Part shown: positions 1 to 7,878 of the stretch, piece after piece | How positions within the stretch are numbered: position 1 is the stretch's first letter | Layout of the letters: each line of letters begins with the position of its first letter | Source: Bradyrhizobium diazoefficiens | Lineage (GTDB): Bacteria; Pseudomonadota; Alphaproteobacteria; Rhizobiales; Xanthobacteraceae | Direction: 5' to 3' | Assembly (NCBI RefSeq): GCF_016616235.1 | Contig: NZ_CP067100.1 | Location: 7,189,001-7,253,000, forward strand | Length of the DNA: 64,000 nucleotides | Made by a program: the position numbers and the translations under genes | Notes under the pieces: model-generated | The model's database searches: none | The model's input: the letters and a program-made list of their open reading frames with translations, nothing else | Told to the model about the DNA's origin: nothing

Positions 1-376
1 TCGCGAGGAAATAGGCGCCCTTCAGATTGGCGCCGATCACGGCGTCCCAATCGGCCTCGGTCTGCTCGGTCGCGAGCTTCTCGATGGCGATGCCGGCATT
101 GTTGATCAGCACCGTGACCGGGCCGAGCGCGGCTTCCGCGGCATCCACGGCCTTCGCGATCGAGGCGGTGTCAGTGACGTCGAGCGCGACTGCGGCGGCG
201 CGCCCGCCCTTGCCGCGGATCTCCTCCTCCAGGCTCCTGAGCTTGTCGGTCTGGCGCGCGGCGAGCGCGACAGCCGCGCCATGCGCCGCCAGAACCCGCG
301 CAAATTGCCGCCCCAGCCCCTGGCTCGCGCCTGTTACGAGGATGGTTTCTTTACTGAGGTCGAATAGGTCTGACAT
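1..376 (-). CDS. SDR family oxidoreductase, C-terminal part cut off by window edge
   Basis: Reading the minus strand from the ATG at 374-376 gives an open frame that runs off the window with no stop (about 125 residues). It starts MSDLFDLSKETILVTGASQG and has the Rossmann motif TGASQGLG (dinucleotide-binding TGxxxGxG), the LDVTD motif and the NNAG motif, followed by the ANLKGAYF helix. These are the N-terminal landmarks of classical NAD(P)-dependent short-chain dehydrogenases. The catalytic Ser and YxxxK lie beyond the edge, so substrate and activity cannot be judged. It is divergent from the CvpA-like gene, with about 120 bp between the two starts. Confidence 0.88.
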   Translation of the reverse strand, partial: MSDLFDLSKETILVTGASQGLGRQFARVLAAHGAAVALAARQTDKLRSLEEEIRGKGGRAAAVALDVTDTASIAKAVDAAEAALGPVTVLINNAGIAIEKLATEQTEADWDAVIGANLKGAYFLA

Positions 377-499
377 GGCGCGGTCCTCGAGCAATTTCCT
401 TGGGCTTTTGGAGCCATCAATACAGACGATTTTAACGATCTGAAACCGGAATGATCGGTTCGGCGTTCACTCGTTCCATTGAGGCAGGGCTCGGGTCTC

Positions 500-1012
500 A
501 TGAACAGTTTTGATCTGGCGGTCTATGCGGCGCTCGCCATTGCGATCGGCTTCGGTTTCAGGACCGGGCTGCTCGGCAGTGCCATAACCATCCTCGCCTA
601 TCTCCTGGCCGCGCCGATGGCGGTTGCGCTGATGCCGCTGATCGTGCCGCAGCTTGCCAACAATCCGAATCCGCCGCAGTTTCAGAACTGGATCTGGTTC
701 TTCGGCATCTTCGTGATCGTCGGCATGCTGTTCGGATATATCGGCCGGCTGGCGCTGAGCGACACCATCCGCGAGGCCGGCATCGGCGACCGGCTCGGCG
801 GCGCCGCGCTCGGCGCGATCAGGGTCGGTCTCGTCGCCACAACACTGGTGCTGGTGTTCGATCAGATCGTGCCGTCCAACCGGCAGCCGCCTTTCCTCGC
901 CGGCTCGCAGCTGCGGCCGCTGTTCTCGGCGGTCGGACAGATGGGCTTCAAATCGCTGCCGCCCGAAGCCGCCGCCGCGATCGACCGCCTCAAGCAGGAA
1001 CGGCGCATCTGA
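500..1012 (+). CDS. CvpA-like membrane protein
   Basis: 170 residues with four clear hydrophobic segments (about residues 5-25, 27-50, 63-82 and 103-127) and a short polar C-terminal tail ending in a basic helix. The order of segments, the early GFRTGLLG loop and the length resemble the CvpA family of inner-membrane proteins, linked in some bacteria to colicin V production and envelope functions. I chose the ATG at 500 because a purine-rich GAGGCAGGG lies upstream. A TTG 21 bases earlier is also in frame. The family call rests on topology and general resemblance, so a generic membrane protein is the alternative. Confidence 0.7.
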   Translation: MNSFDLAVYAALAIAIGFGFRTGLLGSAITILAYLLAAPMAVALMPLIVPQLANNPNPPQFQNWIWFFGIFVIVGMLFGYIGRLALSDTIREAGIGDRLGGAALGAIRVGLVATTLVLVFDQIVPSNRQPPFLAGSQLRPLFSAVGQMGFKSLPPEAAAAIDRLKQERRI

Positions 1013-1141
1013 TCAGGCGCATTTGCATCGCCGCGCGGGCGCGCATGCATTTTGGTGCGAGCCCGTCCCTTATCAGAGGCTTCGAGGTTGGCTAAAGTCG
1101 CCGCCGTCCAAAACCTGCCTGACATTTACGGGAGTGAAACA

Positions 1142-1924
1142 GTGGATCTTGGGATCAAAGGTCGCCGCGCCATCGTCTGCGCATCCAGCAAGGGCCTCGG
1201 CCGCGCTTGCGCCATCTCGCTGGCAGATGCCGGCGTTCACGTTACCCTGACCGCGCGCGGCGCCGAGGCCCTGAAGAAGACGGCCGACGAGATCCGCAAG
1301 GCCTATCCCGACGTAACCGTCACCGAGATCGTCGGCGACATCACGACGCCGGCGGGACGGGAGGCCGTGCTGAAGGCCTGCCCCGAGCCGGACATCCTGA
1401 TCAACAATGCCGGCGGCCCGCCGCCCGGGGATTTCCGCAACTGGACCCGCGACGACTGGATCAAGGCGATCGACGCCAACATGCTGACCCCGATCGAGCT
1501 GATCAAGGCAACCGTCGACGGCATGATGGCGCGCAAGTTCGGCCGCATCGTCAACATCACGTCGGCCGCGGTGAAGGCGCCGATCGACATCCTCGGCCTC
1601 TCGAACGGCGCGCGCGCCGGCCTCACCGGCTTCATCGCCGGCCTGTCGCGCAAGACCGTGATCAACAACGTCACCATCAACGGCCTGCTGCCGGGGCCGT
1701 TCGAGACCGATCGCCTGACCGGCACCGCCAAGGCGGAAGCCGATAAGCGCGGCACGACACCCGAACAGATCCTGGCCGAGCGCGCCAAGCTCAATCCGGC
1801 CGGCCGCTTCGGCCAGCCCGACGAGTTCGGCTATGCCTGCGCCTTCCTCTGTGGCGCCAAGGCCGGCTTCATCACCGGGCAGAATATTTTGCTGGATGGT
1901 GGCGCCTTCCCGGGCACGCTCTGA
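1142..1924 (+). CDS. SDR family oxidoreductase with atypical active site
   Basis: 260 residues. The cofactor motif CASSKGLG, the LINNAGG motif and the C-terminal TGQNILLDGG are standard for 3-oxoacyl-ACP-reductase-like SDRs. The catalytic Ser is present in NITSAAVK, but 13 residues later, where YxxxK is expected, the sequence reads S-N-G-A-R, so Tyr and Lys are replaced by Ser and Arg. The protein may therefore be non-reductive or use different chemistry. The start is a GTG at 1142 preceded by GGGAG at suitable spacing. The frame is open further upstream, but that extension does not look like SDR sequence. It is followed by palindromic repeats. Confidence 0.85.
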   Translation: MDLGIKGRRAIVCASSKGLGRACAISLADAGVHVTLTARGAEALKKTADEIRKAYPDVTVTEIVGDITTPAGREAVLKACPEPDILINNAGGPPPGDFRNWTRDDWIKAIDANMLTPIELIKATVDGMMARKFGRIVNITSAAVKAPIDILGLSNGARAGLTGFIAGLSRKTVINNVTINGLLPGPFETDRLTGTAKAEADKRGTTPEQILAERAKLNPAGRFGQPDEFGYACAFLCGAKAGFITGQNILLDGGAFPGTL

Positions 1925-1972
1925 GGATCTGCTTCTCCCCGCTCTCGCGGGCGGGACATCTCGCCCGCAGCC

Positions 1973-2014
1973 CATCCTTCGAGGCGCCCGCCTGCGGCGG
2001 GCCCTCAGGATGAG
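1973..2014. repeat. Family A palindromic intergenic repeat, copy 1
   Basis: Hairpin-forming unit starting CATCCTTCGAGGCGC and ending CCTCAGGATGAG, with a GC-rich self-complementary centre. It lies just downstream of the SDR gene. Five further copies or variants occur within the next 3 kb. Confidence 0.8.
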
Positions 2015-2061
2015 GGCGGAGTATGCGGCAGCAATTCTAGCGAGCGCCAATGCTGCTCAGC

Positions 2062-2103
2062 CTCATCCTGAGGAGACCGCTGGAAGCGGTCGTCTCGAAG
2101 GAA
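2062..2103. repeat. Family A palindromic intergenic repeat, copy 2 (inverted)
   Basis: Reads CTCATCCTGAGGAG, then a small inverted repeat (ACCGC/GCGGT), then CGTCTCGAAGGA. It is the reverse-oriented form of the copy at 1973, and the pair together could fold into a larger structure between the SDR and DUF3775 genes. Confidence 0.75.
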
Positions 2104-2173
2104 GAGGCGTGCGGCGAGGCATTGCCGCAAGTCACATGCGATAGCCCTCGCTCTTGCGGGGAGGCAAGTTCAT

Positions 2174-2647
2174 TCACCGCTTGGTGATCTCGTCCTCGTC
2201 CCGCTCGCTGGGATCGGACGAATCGGCCGTCGTGCGCTCGTCGGTCCAATCGATGCCGAACTCGTCGAGCCCGTCCGCGAGCAGATCGCCCAGCATCGGC
2301 TCGCCGAGCAGGTATTGCACCGTCTCGTGCCGGGGCTTGCGATATTCGCCGCGCACTTCCACGGCGCGGGCGCGCAAATCGTCCCAATCATCGAGCGTGC
2401 CGTCGCCGCGACCGAGCCACGTCAGCGCGACGAGATCGACCTGCTCGTCCTCGTTCAGGGCCGCGATGAAGCTGCGGAGCTCGCTGCCCACGGGATCGGA
2501 GCCGTTGTCCTCGAGAACATCGACCGCGTCGTCATCGGTCGGATTCGAGCCGGACTCCGGATCGGAGTCCAATTCCTTGACGTCGAATTCGCGCGCCTTC
2601 TCGATGATGAAGGCGACCTTGTCGGCGGAAATGGCAAGCTCTGGCAT
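2174..2647 (-). CDS. DUF3775 domain-containing protein
   Basis: 157-residue acidic, soluble protein starting MPELAISADKVAFIIEKARE and containing the stretch LNEDEQVDLVALTWLGRGD that I associate with the DUF3775 family of alphaproteobacteria. No catalytic motif or membrane segment is visible, and the C-terminus is highly charged. The ATG at 2647 was chosen because AAGGGGAG sits just upstream. The frame stays open much further upstream, but there it only mirrors the divergent MBL gene. Function is unknown. Confidence 0.8.
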   Translation of the reverse strand: MPELAISADKVAFIIEKAREFDVKELDSDPESGSNPTDDDAVDVLEDNGSDPVGSELRSFIAALNEDEQVDLVALTWLGRGDGTLDDWDDLRARAVEVRGEYRKPRHETVQYLLGEPMLGDLLADGLDEFGIDWTDERTTADSSDPSERDEDEITKR

Positions 2648-2767
2648 GGGCTCCCCTTGGTGGTTCCGGTTCCTTCGATAACGCAACATCACGACAGATG
2701 ATCCATTGCGCTTCGAGCCGGAAAATGCGCATCTTTCGGCACCAAACAAGAACATGGGGCACACCGC

Positions 2768-3616
2768 ATGCGCTGGACGGTCGGCAGGGTCAAAATCACC
2801 AGGATCGTGGAATTGGAGACGGTCGGCTCGACCCGCTTCATCCTGCCGCTGGCGAGCAACGCGGAAATCCAGAAGCTGCCCTGGCTGATCCCGCACTTCG
2901 CCACCGAAGAGGGCCGGCTGAAAATGTCGATCCATTCGCTGGTGGTGGAGACGCCGGCGCGCCGTATCGTCGTCGACACCGGCCTTGGCAACGACAAGCA
3001 GGGCCGCAGCGTCCCGACCTGGAATCATCGTAGCACGCCGTTTCTGGAGACCATGATTGCGGCAGGCTTTCCCCCTGACAGCATCGACACCGTGCTGTGC
3101 ACGCATCTTCACGTCGATCACGTCGGCTGGAATACGAAGCTGGTGGACGGCAAATGGGTGCCGGCCTTTCCGAACGCGCGCTACGTCTTCGGCCGCATCG
3201 AATACGAGCACTGGCGCGACCATTCCACCGCGCCGGACAAGGCGGCGGTTTTTGGCGATTCCGTACAGCCGATCGTCGATGCCGGCAGGGCCGATCTGAT
3301 TCCGGGCGACCATCGGCTCTCTGACGAGATCAGCATGATCCCGACCCCGGGCCACAGCCCCGGCCATATGAGCATTTTGATCCAGTCCGACGGCGAACAG
3401 GGGTTGCTCACCGGCGACGTCGCCCACCATCCCTGCCAGATGGCGCATCTCGATTGGTCCTCGACTGCGGATTCCGACCAGGCCCAGTCGGCCGCGACGC
3501 GGCGCGAATTGTTCGCCCGGTTTGCCGATACGCCGACGCTGGTGATCGGCGGGCATTTTTCGGCCGGGCATATCAAGCGGGCCGGCGATGCGTTCAGGTT
3601 CGAGGCGTTGGGGTGA
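2768..3616 (+). CDS. MBL-fold metallo-hydrolase (paralogue of the gene at 5564)
   Basis: 282 residues with the zinc motif HLHVDH at residues 113-118 (HxHxDH), then TPGHSPGH, TGDVAHH and a late GGHFSAGH supplying the remaining metal ligands. This is the layout of the metallo-beta-lactamase superfamily near lactonase or methyl-parathion-hydrolase-like members, which open ester or lactone bonds in the cytoplasm. There is no signal peptide. It is a clear paralogue of the protein at 5564, sharing the CTHLHVDHVGWNT core. The substrate is unknown, but the nearby FAH-like and GST-like genes suggest degradation of a cyclic or aromatic compound. Confidence 0.88.
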   Translation: MRWTVGRVKITRIVELETVGSTRFILPLASNAEIQKLPWLIPHFATEEGRLKMSIHSLVVETPARRIVVDTGLGNDKQGRSVPTWNHRSTPFLETMIAAGFPPDSIDTVLCTHLHVDHVGWNTKLVDGKWVPAFPNARYVFGRIEYEHWRDHSTAPDKAAVFGDSVQPIVDAGRADLIPGDHRLSDEISMIPTPGHSPGHMSILIQSDGEQGLLTGDVAHHPCQMAHLDWSSTADSDQAQSAATRRELFARFADTPTLVIGGHFSAGHIKRAGDAFRFEALG

Positions 3617-3627
3617 CGACGTCGACC

Positions 3628-3670
3628 CTCATGGTGAGGAGCGCGTCTTCGCGCGTCTCGAACCATGAAG
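3628..3670. repeat. Family A palindromic repeat, copy 3 (variant)
   Basis: Diverged copy with CTCATGGTGAGGAGCGCG at one end and CGCGCGTCTCGAACCATGAAG at the other. The outer arms carry compensatory changes (CATGGT/ACCATG in place of CATCCT/AGGATG), so pairing is preserved. Confidence 0.75.
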
Positions 3671-3689
3671 GCCCCACTGTGGCGCGGGC

Positions 3690-3731
3690 CATCCTTCGAG
3701 ACGCCCGCCTTCGGCGGGCCCTCAGGATGAG
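3690..3731. repeat. Family A palindromic repeat, copy 4
   Basis: CATCCTTCGAGACGCCCGCC, a short loop, then GGCGGGCCCTCAGGATGAG. Same orientation as copy 1 and opposite to copy 3, which lies 19 bp away. Confidence 0.8.
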
Positions 3732-3833
3732 GGGGTGTAATGCGGAAACGCACGCCTTCGAGCGGTTGAATTTCCCGCCGCCCTGTTCCATGAAGCTATT
3801 TAACCGATCGGTCCATCTCAGGGAGAAACGAGA

Positions 3834-4676
3834 ATGAAGCTAGTTCGTTATGGCGAAAAGGGTGCGGAAAAGCCCGGCCTGATCGACAAATCCGGCCAAT
3901 TGCGCGACCTGTCCGCGCATCTGAAGGACCTGACCGGCGACGCCTATTCGCCCGAGTCCTTGAAGAAGCTCGCCGCCCTCGACCCCGCCTCGCTGCCGGC
4001 CGTCACCGGCAAGCCGCGCCTCGGCGCGCCGGTCACTGGGATCTCGAAATTCGTCGCGATCGGCCTCAATTACAGCGACCACGCCAAGGAGACCGGCGCT
4101 GCGATCCCGAGCGAACCGATCATCTTCATGAAGGCGAACACGTCGCTGTCCGGCCCGAACGACGCGGTCGAGAAGCCGCGCGGCTCGACCAAGCTCGACT
4201 GGGAGGTCGAGATCGCCGCCATCATCGGCACCCGCGCCAAGTATGTGTCGGAAGCCGACGCGCTGAACCATGTCGCCGGCTATTGCGTCTGCAACGACGT
4301 CTCCGAACGCAACTTCCAGACCGAGCGGCTGGGCCAATGGACCAAGGGCAAGTCGCACGACACGTTCGGCCCGCTCGGGCCGTGGCTTGCCACCAAGGAC
4401 GAAATCAAGGACGTGCAGAACCTGTCGATGTGGCTCGACGTCAACGGCCAGCGTCGCCAGACCGGCTCGACCGCGACCATGATCTTCTCGATGGCCAAAT
4501 GCGTGTCCTATGTCTCGCAGTTCATGACGCTGCTGCCGGGCGACATCATCACCACGGGCACCCCGCCCGGCGTCGGCCTCGGCATGAAGCCGCCGACCTT
4601 CCTCAATGTCGGCGACGTCGTGACGCTCGGCATCGAGGGCCTCGGCGAGCAGAGGCAGGAGATCGTGGCGGCGTAA
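3834..4676 (+). CDS. Fumarylacetoacetate hydrolase (FAH) family protein
   Basis: 280 residues starting MKLVRYGEKGAEKPGLID. The FAH fold is evident from GLNYSDHAKE (His83), the metal-binding acids in LDWEVEIA (Glu124, Glu126) and NDVSERN (Asp155), and the late TGTPPGVG loop. FAH-family enzymes cleave C-C bonds of acylpyruvates or diketo acids, or decarboxylate ring-fission products, using a divalent metal. The length fits the ureidoglycolate-lyase/diketo-deoxy-sugar-acid-hydrolase branch. The start follows GGGAGAAACGAG. It sits between two paralogous MBL hydrolases and next to a GST-like gene. Confidence 0.9.
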   Translation: MKLVRYGEKGAEKPGLIDKSGQLRDLSAHLKDLTGDAYSPESLKKLAALDPASLPAVTGKPRLGAPVTGISKFVAIGLNYSDHAKETGAAIPSEPIIFMKANTSLSGPNDAVEKPRGSTKLDWEVEIAAIIGTRAKYVSEADALNHVAGYCVCNDVSERNFQTERLGQWTKGKSHDTFGPLGPWLATKDEIKDVQNLSMWLDVNGQRRQTGSTATMIFSMAKCVSYVSQFMTLLPGDIITTGTPPGVGLGMKPPTFLNVGDVVTLGIEGLGEQRQEIVAA

Positions 4677-4686
4677 GGTCATCGCC

Positions 4687-4727
4687 CTCATCCTGAGGAG
4701 CGCGCAACGCGCGCGTCTCGAAGGATG
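4687..4727. repeat. Family A palindromic repeat, copy 5
   Basis: CTCATCCTGAGGAGCGCGC then GCGCGCGTCTCGAAGGATG, directly downstream of the FAH-family stop codon. It could serve as a transcript-end hairpin. Confidence 0.8.
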
Positions 4728-4787
4728 CGCCACAAGCACGGTCGCCCGGCGTTCACGCCGGGTGACGAGAGAACACCTCCCCGCTGC

Positions 4788-4831
4788 CATCCTTCGAGAC
4801 GCGCGCCGAGTGGCGCGCTCCTCAGGATGAG
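4788..4831. repeat. Family A palindromic repeat, copy 6
   Basis: CATCCTTCGAGACGCGCGCC then GGCGCGCTCCTCAGGATGAG. Opposite orientation to copy 5, ending about 30 bp before the GST-like start codon. Confidence 0.8.
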
Positions 4832-4861
4832 GACCATCTGTCTGGATAGAGGTTATTTCCG

Positions 4862-5473
4862 ATGAAACTCTCGTTCTCCCAAGCCTCTCCGTTCGCCCGC
4901 AAGGTGCGCATCGCCGCCATCGAGCTCGGACTGATCGACAAGATCGAATTGATGCCGGCCACCGTGGCGCCGGGCACAGCCAACGAGGACTATTCGCGCA
5001 TCACACCGCTGAAGAAGCTGCCGGTGCTGATCACCAATGACGGCGACGTGATTCTGGATTCCTACGTCATCGTCGAATACCTCAACGAGATGGCCGGCGG
5101 CAGCCTGATCCCCGATTACGGCCCGCGGCGCTGGAAGGCCAAGACCAATCACGCGCTGATCAACGGCATGCTCGATTCCATGCTGCTGTGCCGCTATGAG
5201 AAGATGGTGCGGCCGCAGGGCCTGCAATGGCAGGCCTGGTCGGACGATCACTGGAACCGGGCCTGGACCGGCATGGCGCGCTTCGAGAACATGCCTGACG
5301 TGCTGAACGGCCCGTTCGACATCTCGCAGATCGGCCTTGTTTGCGTGCTCGGCTATGCCGACTTCCGCTTCGCCGATTGCGGCTGGCGCAAGGCCTATCC
5401 GAAGCTCGACGCCTTCCATCAGAAGATGCTGGAGCGGCCCTCCGTGAAGATCTCGGTGCCGCCGGCGACTTAG
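4862..5473 (+). CDS. Glutathione S-transferase family protein
   Basis: 203 residues. The N-terminal thioredoxin-like half opens with SPFARKVRIAAIELG, followed by the cis-Pro region KKLPVLITNDG and the glutathione gamma-Glu-binding DSYVIVEYL. The all-alpha C-terminal half includes the helix with YADFRFADCGW. The order and length are typical of small bacterial GSTs that conjugate or isomerise substrates with glutathione. Maleylacetoacetate isomerases belong to the same superfamily and pair naturally with FAH-type hydrolases, but this one lacks an obvious maleylacetoacetate isomerase signature, so the link to the preceding gene is inference. Confidence 0.88.
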   Translation: MKLSFSQASPFARKVRIAAIELGLIDKIELMPATVAPGTANEDYSRITPLKKLPVLITNDGDVILDSYVIVEYLNEMAGGSLIPDYGPRRWKAKTNHALINGMLDSMLLCRYEKMVRPQGLQWQAWSDDHWNRAWTGMARFENMPDVLNGPFDISQIGLVCVLGYADFRFADCGWRKAYPKLDAFHQKMLERPSVKISVPPAT

Positions 5474-5476
5474 TTT

Positions 5477-5546
5477 GAGCATGATCTTTTCGGAAAACCG
5501 CTCCACACTTTGCGCTAACGCGGCCCTCCGGGTCCGGATCATGCGG
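5477..5546. repeat. Family F dispersed repeat (GCATGATC ... GATCATGC)
   Basis: Begins GAGCATGATCTTTTCGGAAA and ends GGTCCGGATCATGCGG. The ends are inverted repeats around a CGGAAAACCG core. A related core (CGGAAAACCGGTTCCCAC) occurs near 52321. Confidence 0.65.
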
Positions 5547-5563
5547 TAATCGCGGGAGTTCTC

Positions 5564-6430
5564 ATGAGCCTAGAATACGCGGCCGGCGATCTCACCATCC
5601 ACCGCGTCATCGAGCAGGAAACCAGCTTCCTGCCGGCGCTGGACATGCTCCCCGGACTGTCGGCCGAGGTGCTGGCCGAGAACCGCGCATGGATGCGGCA
5701 GGCCAAGGCGCTCGACGACAGCGATGTGCTGCTGCTTTGCTTCCAGTCCTATGTGGTCAAGACGCCGCATCATACCATCCTTGTCGACAGCTGCATCGGC
5801 AACGACAAGCCGCGGCCGCGACCGAACTGGAACATGAAGACCGACGACACCTACCTGCGCGCACTCGGCGCCGCCGGCTTCTCCGTCGACGACATCGATT
5901 TCGTGATGTGCACCCATCTGCATGTCGATCACGTCGGCTGGAATACGCGGCTCGAGAACGGTCGCTGGGTGCCGACCTTCCCCAAGGCACGCTATGTGTT
6001 CGCGAAGACTGAATTCGACTATTGGTCCGAGCAGAACGCGAAGGCGGAGGTGCCGCCGTTCGCGGACAGTGTACTGCCGGTGGTCGAGGCAAAACGCCAC
6101 GAAATCGTCGGCAATGACCACCAGATCGGCGATCACGTCCGCATCCTGCCGACCCCGGGCCACACGCCGGGCCATGTCGCCTTCGCCTTCGGCCGCGGCA
6201 AGGACGATGCCGTGTTCTCCGGCGACCTCATGCACTCGCCGATCCAAACCCTCTACCCGGAGATATCGGTGAAGTTTGACGTCGATCCCGCGCAGTCGGC
6301 GAAAACGCGCCGCAGCTTTCTGGAGCGCTATTGCGACACCGAGACGCTGTGCTGCACCGCGCATTTCCCCTCGCCGTCGGTGGGGAAGATCCGGCGCAAG
6401 GGCAACGGCTTCGTCTGCGCGGCGGTGTGA
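5564..6430 (+). CDS. MBL-fold metallo-hydrolase (paralogue of the gene at 2768)
   Basis: 288 residues with HLHVDH at residues 118-123, TPGHTPGHVAFAFG, SGDLMHSP and a late AHFPSPSVG region, so the full set of dinuclear-zinc ligands appears to be present. No signal peptide. It differs from the paralogue at 2768 mainly in the N-terminal 60 residues and in the substrate-loop region. The ATG at 5564 follows GGGAGTTCTC. It probably hydrolyses a small ester, lactone or related bond. The exact substrate cannot be inferred from sequence. Confidence 0.88.
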   Translation: MSLEYAAGDLTIHRVIEQETSFLPALDMLPGLSAEVLAENRAWMRQAKALDDSDVLLLCFQSYVVKTPHHTILVDSCIGNDKPRPRPNWNMKTDDTYLRALGAAGFSVDDIDFVMCTHLHVDHVGWNTRLENGRWVPTFPKARYVFAKTEFDYWSEQNAKAEVPPFADSVLPVVEAKRHEIVGNDHQIGDHVRILPTPGHTPGHVAFAFGRGKDDAVFSGDLMHSPIQTLYPEISVKFDVDPAQSAKTRRSFLERYCDTETLCCTAHFPSPSVGKIRRKGNGFVCAAV

Positions 6431-6458
6431 TTTGGCGCCGGCCGTGCCGCGAACTCCC

Positions 6459-6639
6459 ATCCTCCCCTGGAGGGGGAGGATCGGTTCGCATGCAGCGAAG
6501 CGGAATGCGAACCGAGGTGGGGTGACGGTCTCTCCTCATCCAATACTGCCCGTGCTGAGAGATCACCCCACCCCGCTCGCGCTGCGCGCGATCGACCACG
6601 GGCGAGCTACGCTCGTCCCGGACCCCTCCAGGGGAGGGT
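6459..6639. repeat. Family B long intergenic repeat, copy 1
   Basis: About 180 bp with inverted ends, starting ATCCTCCCCTGGAGGGGGAG and closing CCCCTCCAGGGGAGGG. Inside are GGTGGGGTGA and its complement TCACCCCACC, plus CTCGCGCTGCGCGCGATCGA. The whole unit can fold into a large cruciform. Copies lie at 25032 and, interrupted by an IS, at 49401-51024. Confidence 0.8.
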
Positions 6640-6663
6640 GACAACGGCCTCACGGAGGAAACG

Positions 6664-7812
6664 ATGACAGCGCTCCCCGAAATCCCCCTGCCCGCCGGCA
6701 TCCGCTCGCGTTACGTCGACGGCGTCAACGGCTTGCGCATGCATGTGCTGGAAGCCGGCTTCGAAACCAGGGGCCGCCCCTGCCTCCTGCTGCTGCACGG
6801 CTTTCCGGAGCTCGCCTTCTCCTGGCGCAAGGTGATGCCCGCACTCGCCGATGCTGGTTATCACGTGATCGCGCCCGACCAGCGCGGCTATGGCCGCACC
6901 ACCGGATGGAGCGCTGACTACGACGGCGATCTCACGCCGTTCTCGCTGCTCAACCTGGTGCGCGATGCGCTCGCCCTGGTATCGGCGTTCGGCTACAGGC
7001 AGGTTGATCTCGCCGGACATGATTTCGGCAGCCCGGTCGCGGCCTGGTGCGCGCTGATCCGGCCCGACGTGTTTCGTTCGGTGACGCTGATGAGCGCGCC
7101 GTTCGGCGGAGCGCCGCCGCTGCCATTTGGCACGGTCGACGCACCGGCGAAGCCGCCGATCGAAGACCCCGTGCATCGCGAGCTCGCGGCCTTGCCGCGC
7201 CCGCGCAAACATTATCAATGGTACTATTCGACACGCGAAGCGAATGACGACATGCAGCATGCGCCGCAGGGCGTGCATGATTTCCTGCGCGCCTATTATC
7301 ATCACAAGAGCGCGGACTGGACCGGCAATAAGCCTTATCCGCTGAAATCATGGTCGGCCGGTGAGCTGGCAAAGCTGCCGACCTATTATGTGATGGACCT
7401 CCACGAGACCATGGCCGAGACGGTTGCGAAGGAGATGCCCTCGCCCGCCGCAATCGCCGCCAATCGCTGGCTGCCGGACAACGAGCTTGCCTATTACAGC
7501 GCCGAATACGCCCGCACCGGATTTCAGGGCGGGCTGCAATGGTACCGCTACGGCACCTCGGGCATGCTCAACAACGAGATGCAGCTGTTTGCGGGACGCA
7601 GCATCGACGTGCCCTCCTGCTTCATCTCGGGCAAGCAGGATTGGGGCACTTATCAGCGCCCCGGCGTGTTCGAGGCGATGCAGGGGCGCGGCTGCACGAA
7701 CCTGCTGGGCTGCCATCTCGTCGACGGCGCCGGCCATTGGGTGCAGCAGGAGCAACCCGCCAAGGTGAGCCGGTTGCTGCTCGACTTCCTGGCGAAGGCT
7801 AGAGCCGCCTGA
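6664..7812 (+). CDS. Alpha/beta hydrolase, epoxide-hydrolase-like
   Basis: 382 residues. The oxyanion motif HGFP lies at 45-48, followed by PDQRGYGRT. The nucleophile elbow is GHDFGS, placing Asp120 as nucleophile, as in epoxide hydrolases and haloalkane dehalogenases rather than Ser esterases. The catalytic His is likely in GAGHWVQQEQP near the C-terminus. It is longer than a minimal family member because of an extended cap region (about residues 150-290). There is no signal peptide. The start follows ACGGAGGAAACG, a strong ribosome binding site. It probably opens an epoxide or a related electrophilic substrate. Confidence 0.87.
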   Translation: MTALPEIPLPAGIRSRYVDGVNGLRMHVLEAGFETRGRPCLLLLHGFPELAFSWRKVMPALADAGYHVIAPDQRGYGRTTGWSADYDGDLTPFSLLNLVRDALALVSAFGYRQVDLAGHDFGSPVAAWCALIRPDVFRSVTLMSAPFGGAPPLPFGTVDAPAKPPIEDPVHRELAALPRPRKHYQWYYSTREANDDMQHAPQGVHDFLRAYYHHKSADWTGNKPYPLKSWSAGELAKLPTYYVMDLHETMAETVAKEMPSPAAIAANRWLPDNELAYYSAEYARTGFQGGLQWYRYGTSGMLNNEMQLFAGRSIDVPSCFISGKQDWGTYQRPGVFEAMQGRGCTNLLGCHLVDGAGHWVQQEQPAKVSRLLLDFLAKARAA

Positions 7813-7838
7813 TTTGACCCAGAACCACGGCGTCCTAT

Positions 7839-7863
7839 ATAGTTTAGAATTATTCTAAACTAT
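7839..7863. promoter_or_regulatory. Irr-type iron control element (ICE) upstream of mbfA
   Basis: Perfect palindrome with two 12-bp arms (ATAGTTTAGAAT / ATTCTAAACTAT) around one central T. The TTTAGAA...TTCTAAA core matches the iron control element bound by the rhizobial regulator Irr. It ends 15 bp before the GTG start, so the promoter must overlap it and the mRNA leader must be very short. Irr repression of mbfA under iron limitation is known for B. japonicum. Here it is inferred from the site and the gene. Confidence 0.85.
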
Positions 7864-7878
7864 GCAGACGGGGCCGCC

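Noticed and set aside
2648..3571. N-terminal extension of the DUF3775 gene by about 308 residues
   Set aside because: The extension overlaps the divergent MBL gene and has no family features; a good ribosome site precedes the internal ATG.
6459..6639. Family B and other repeats considered as CRISPR arrays
   Set aside because: Units are single, not tandem with spacers, and no cas genes are present.
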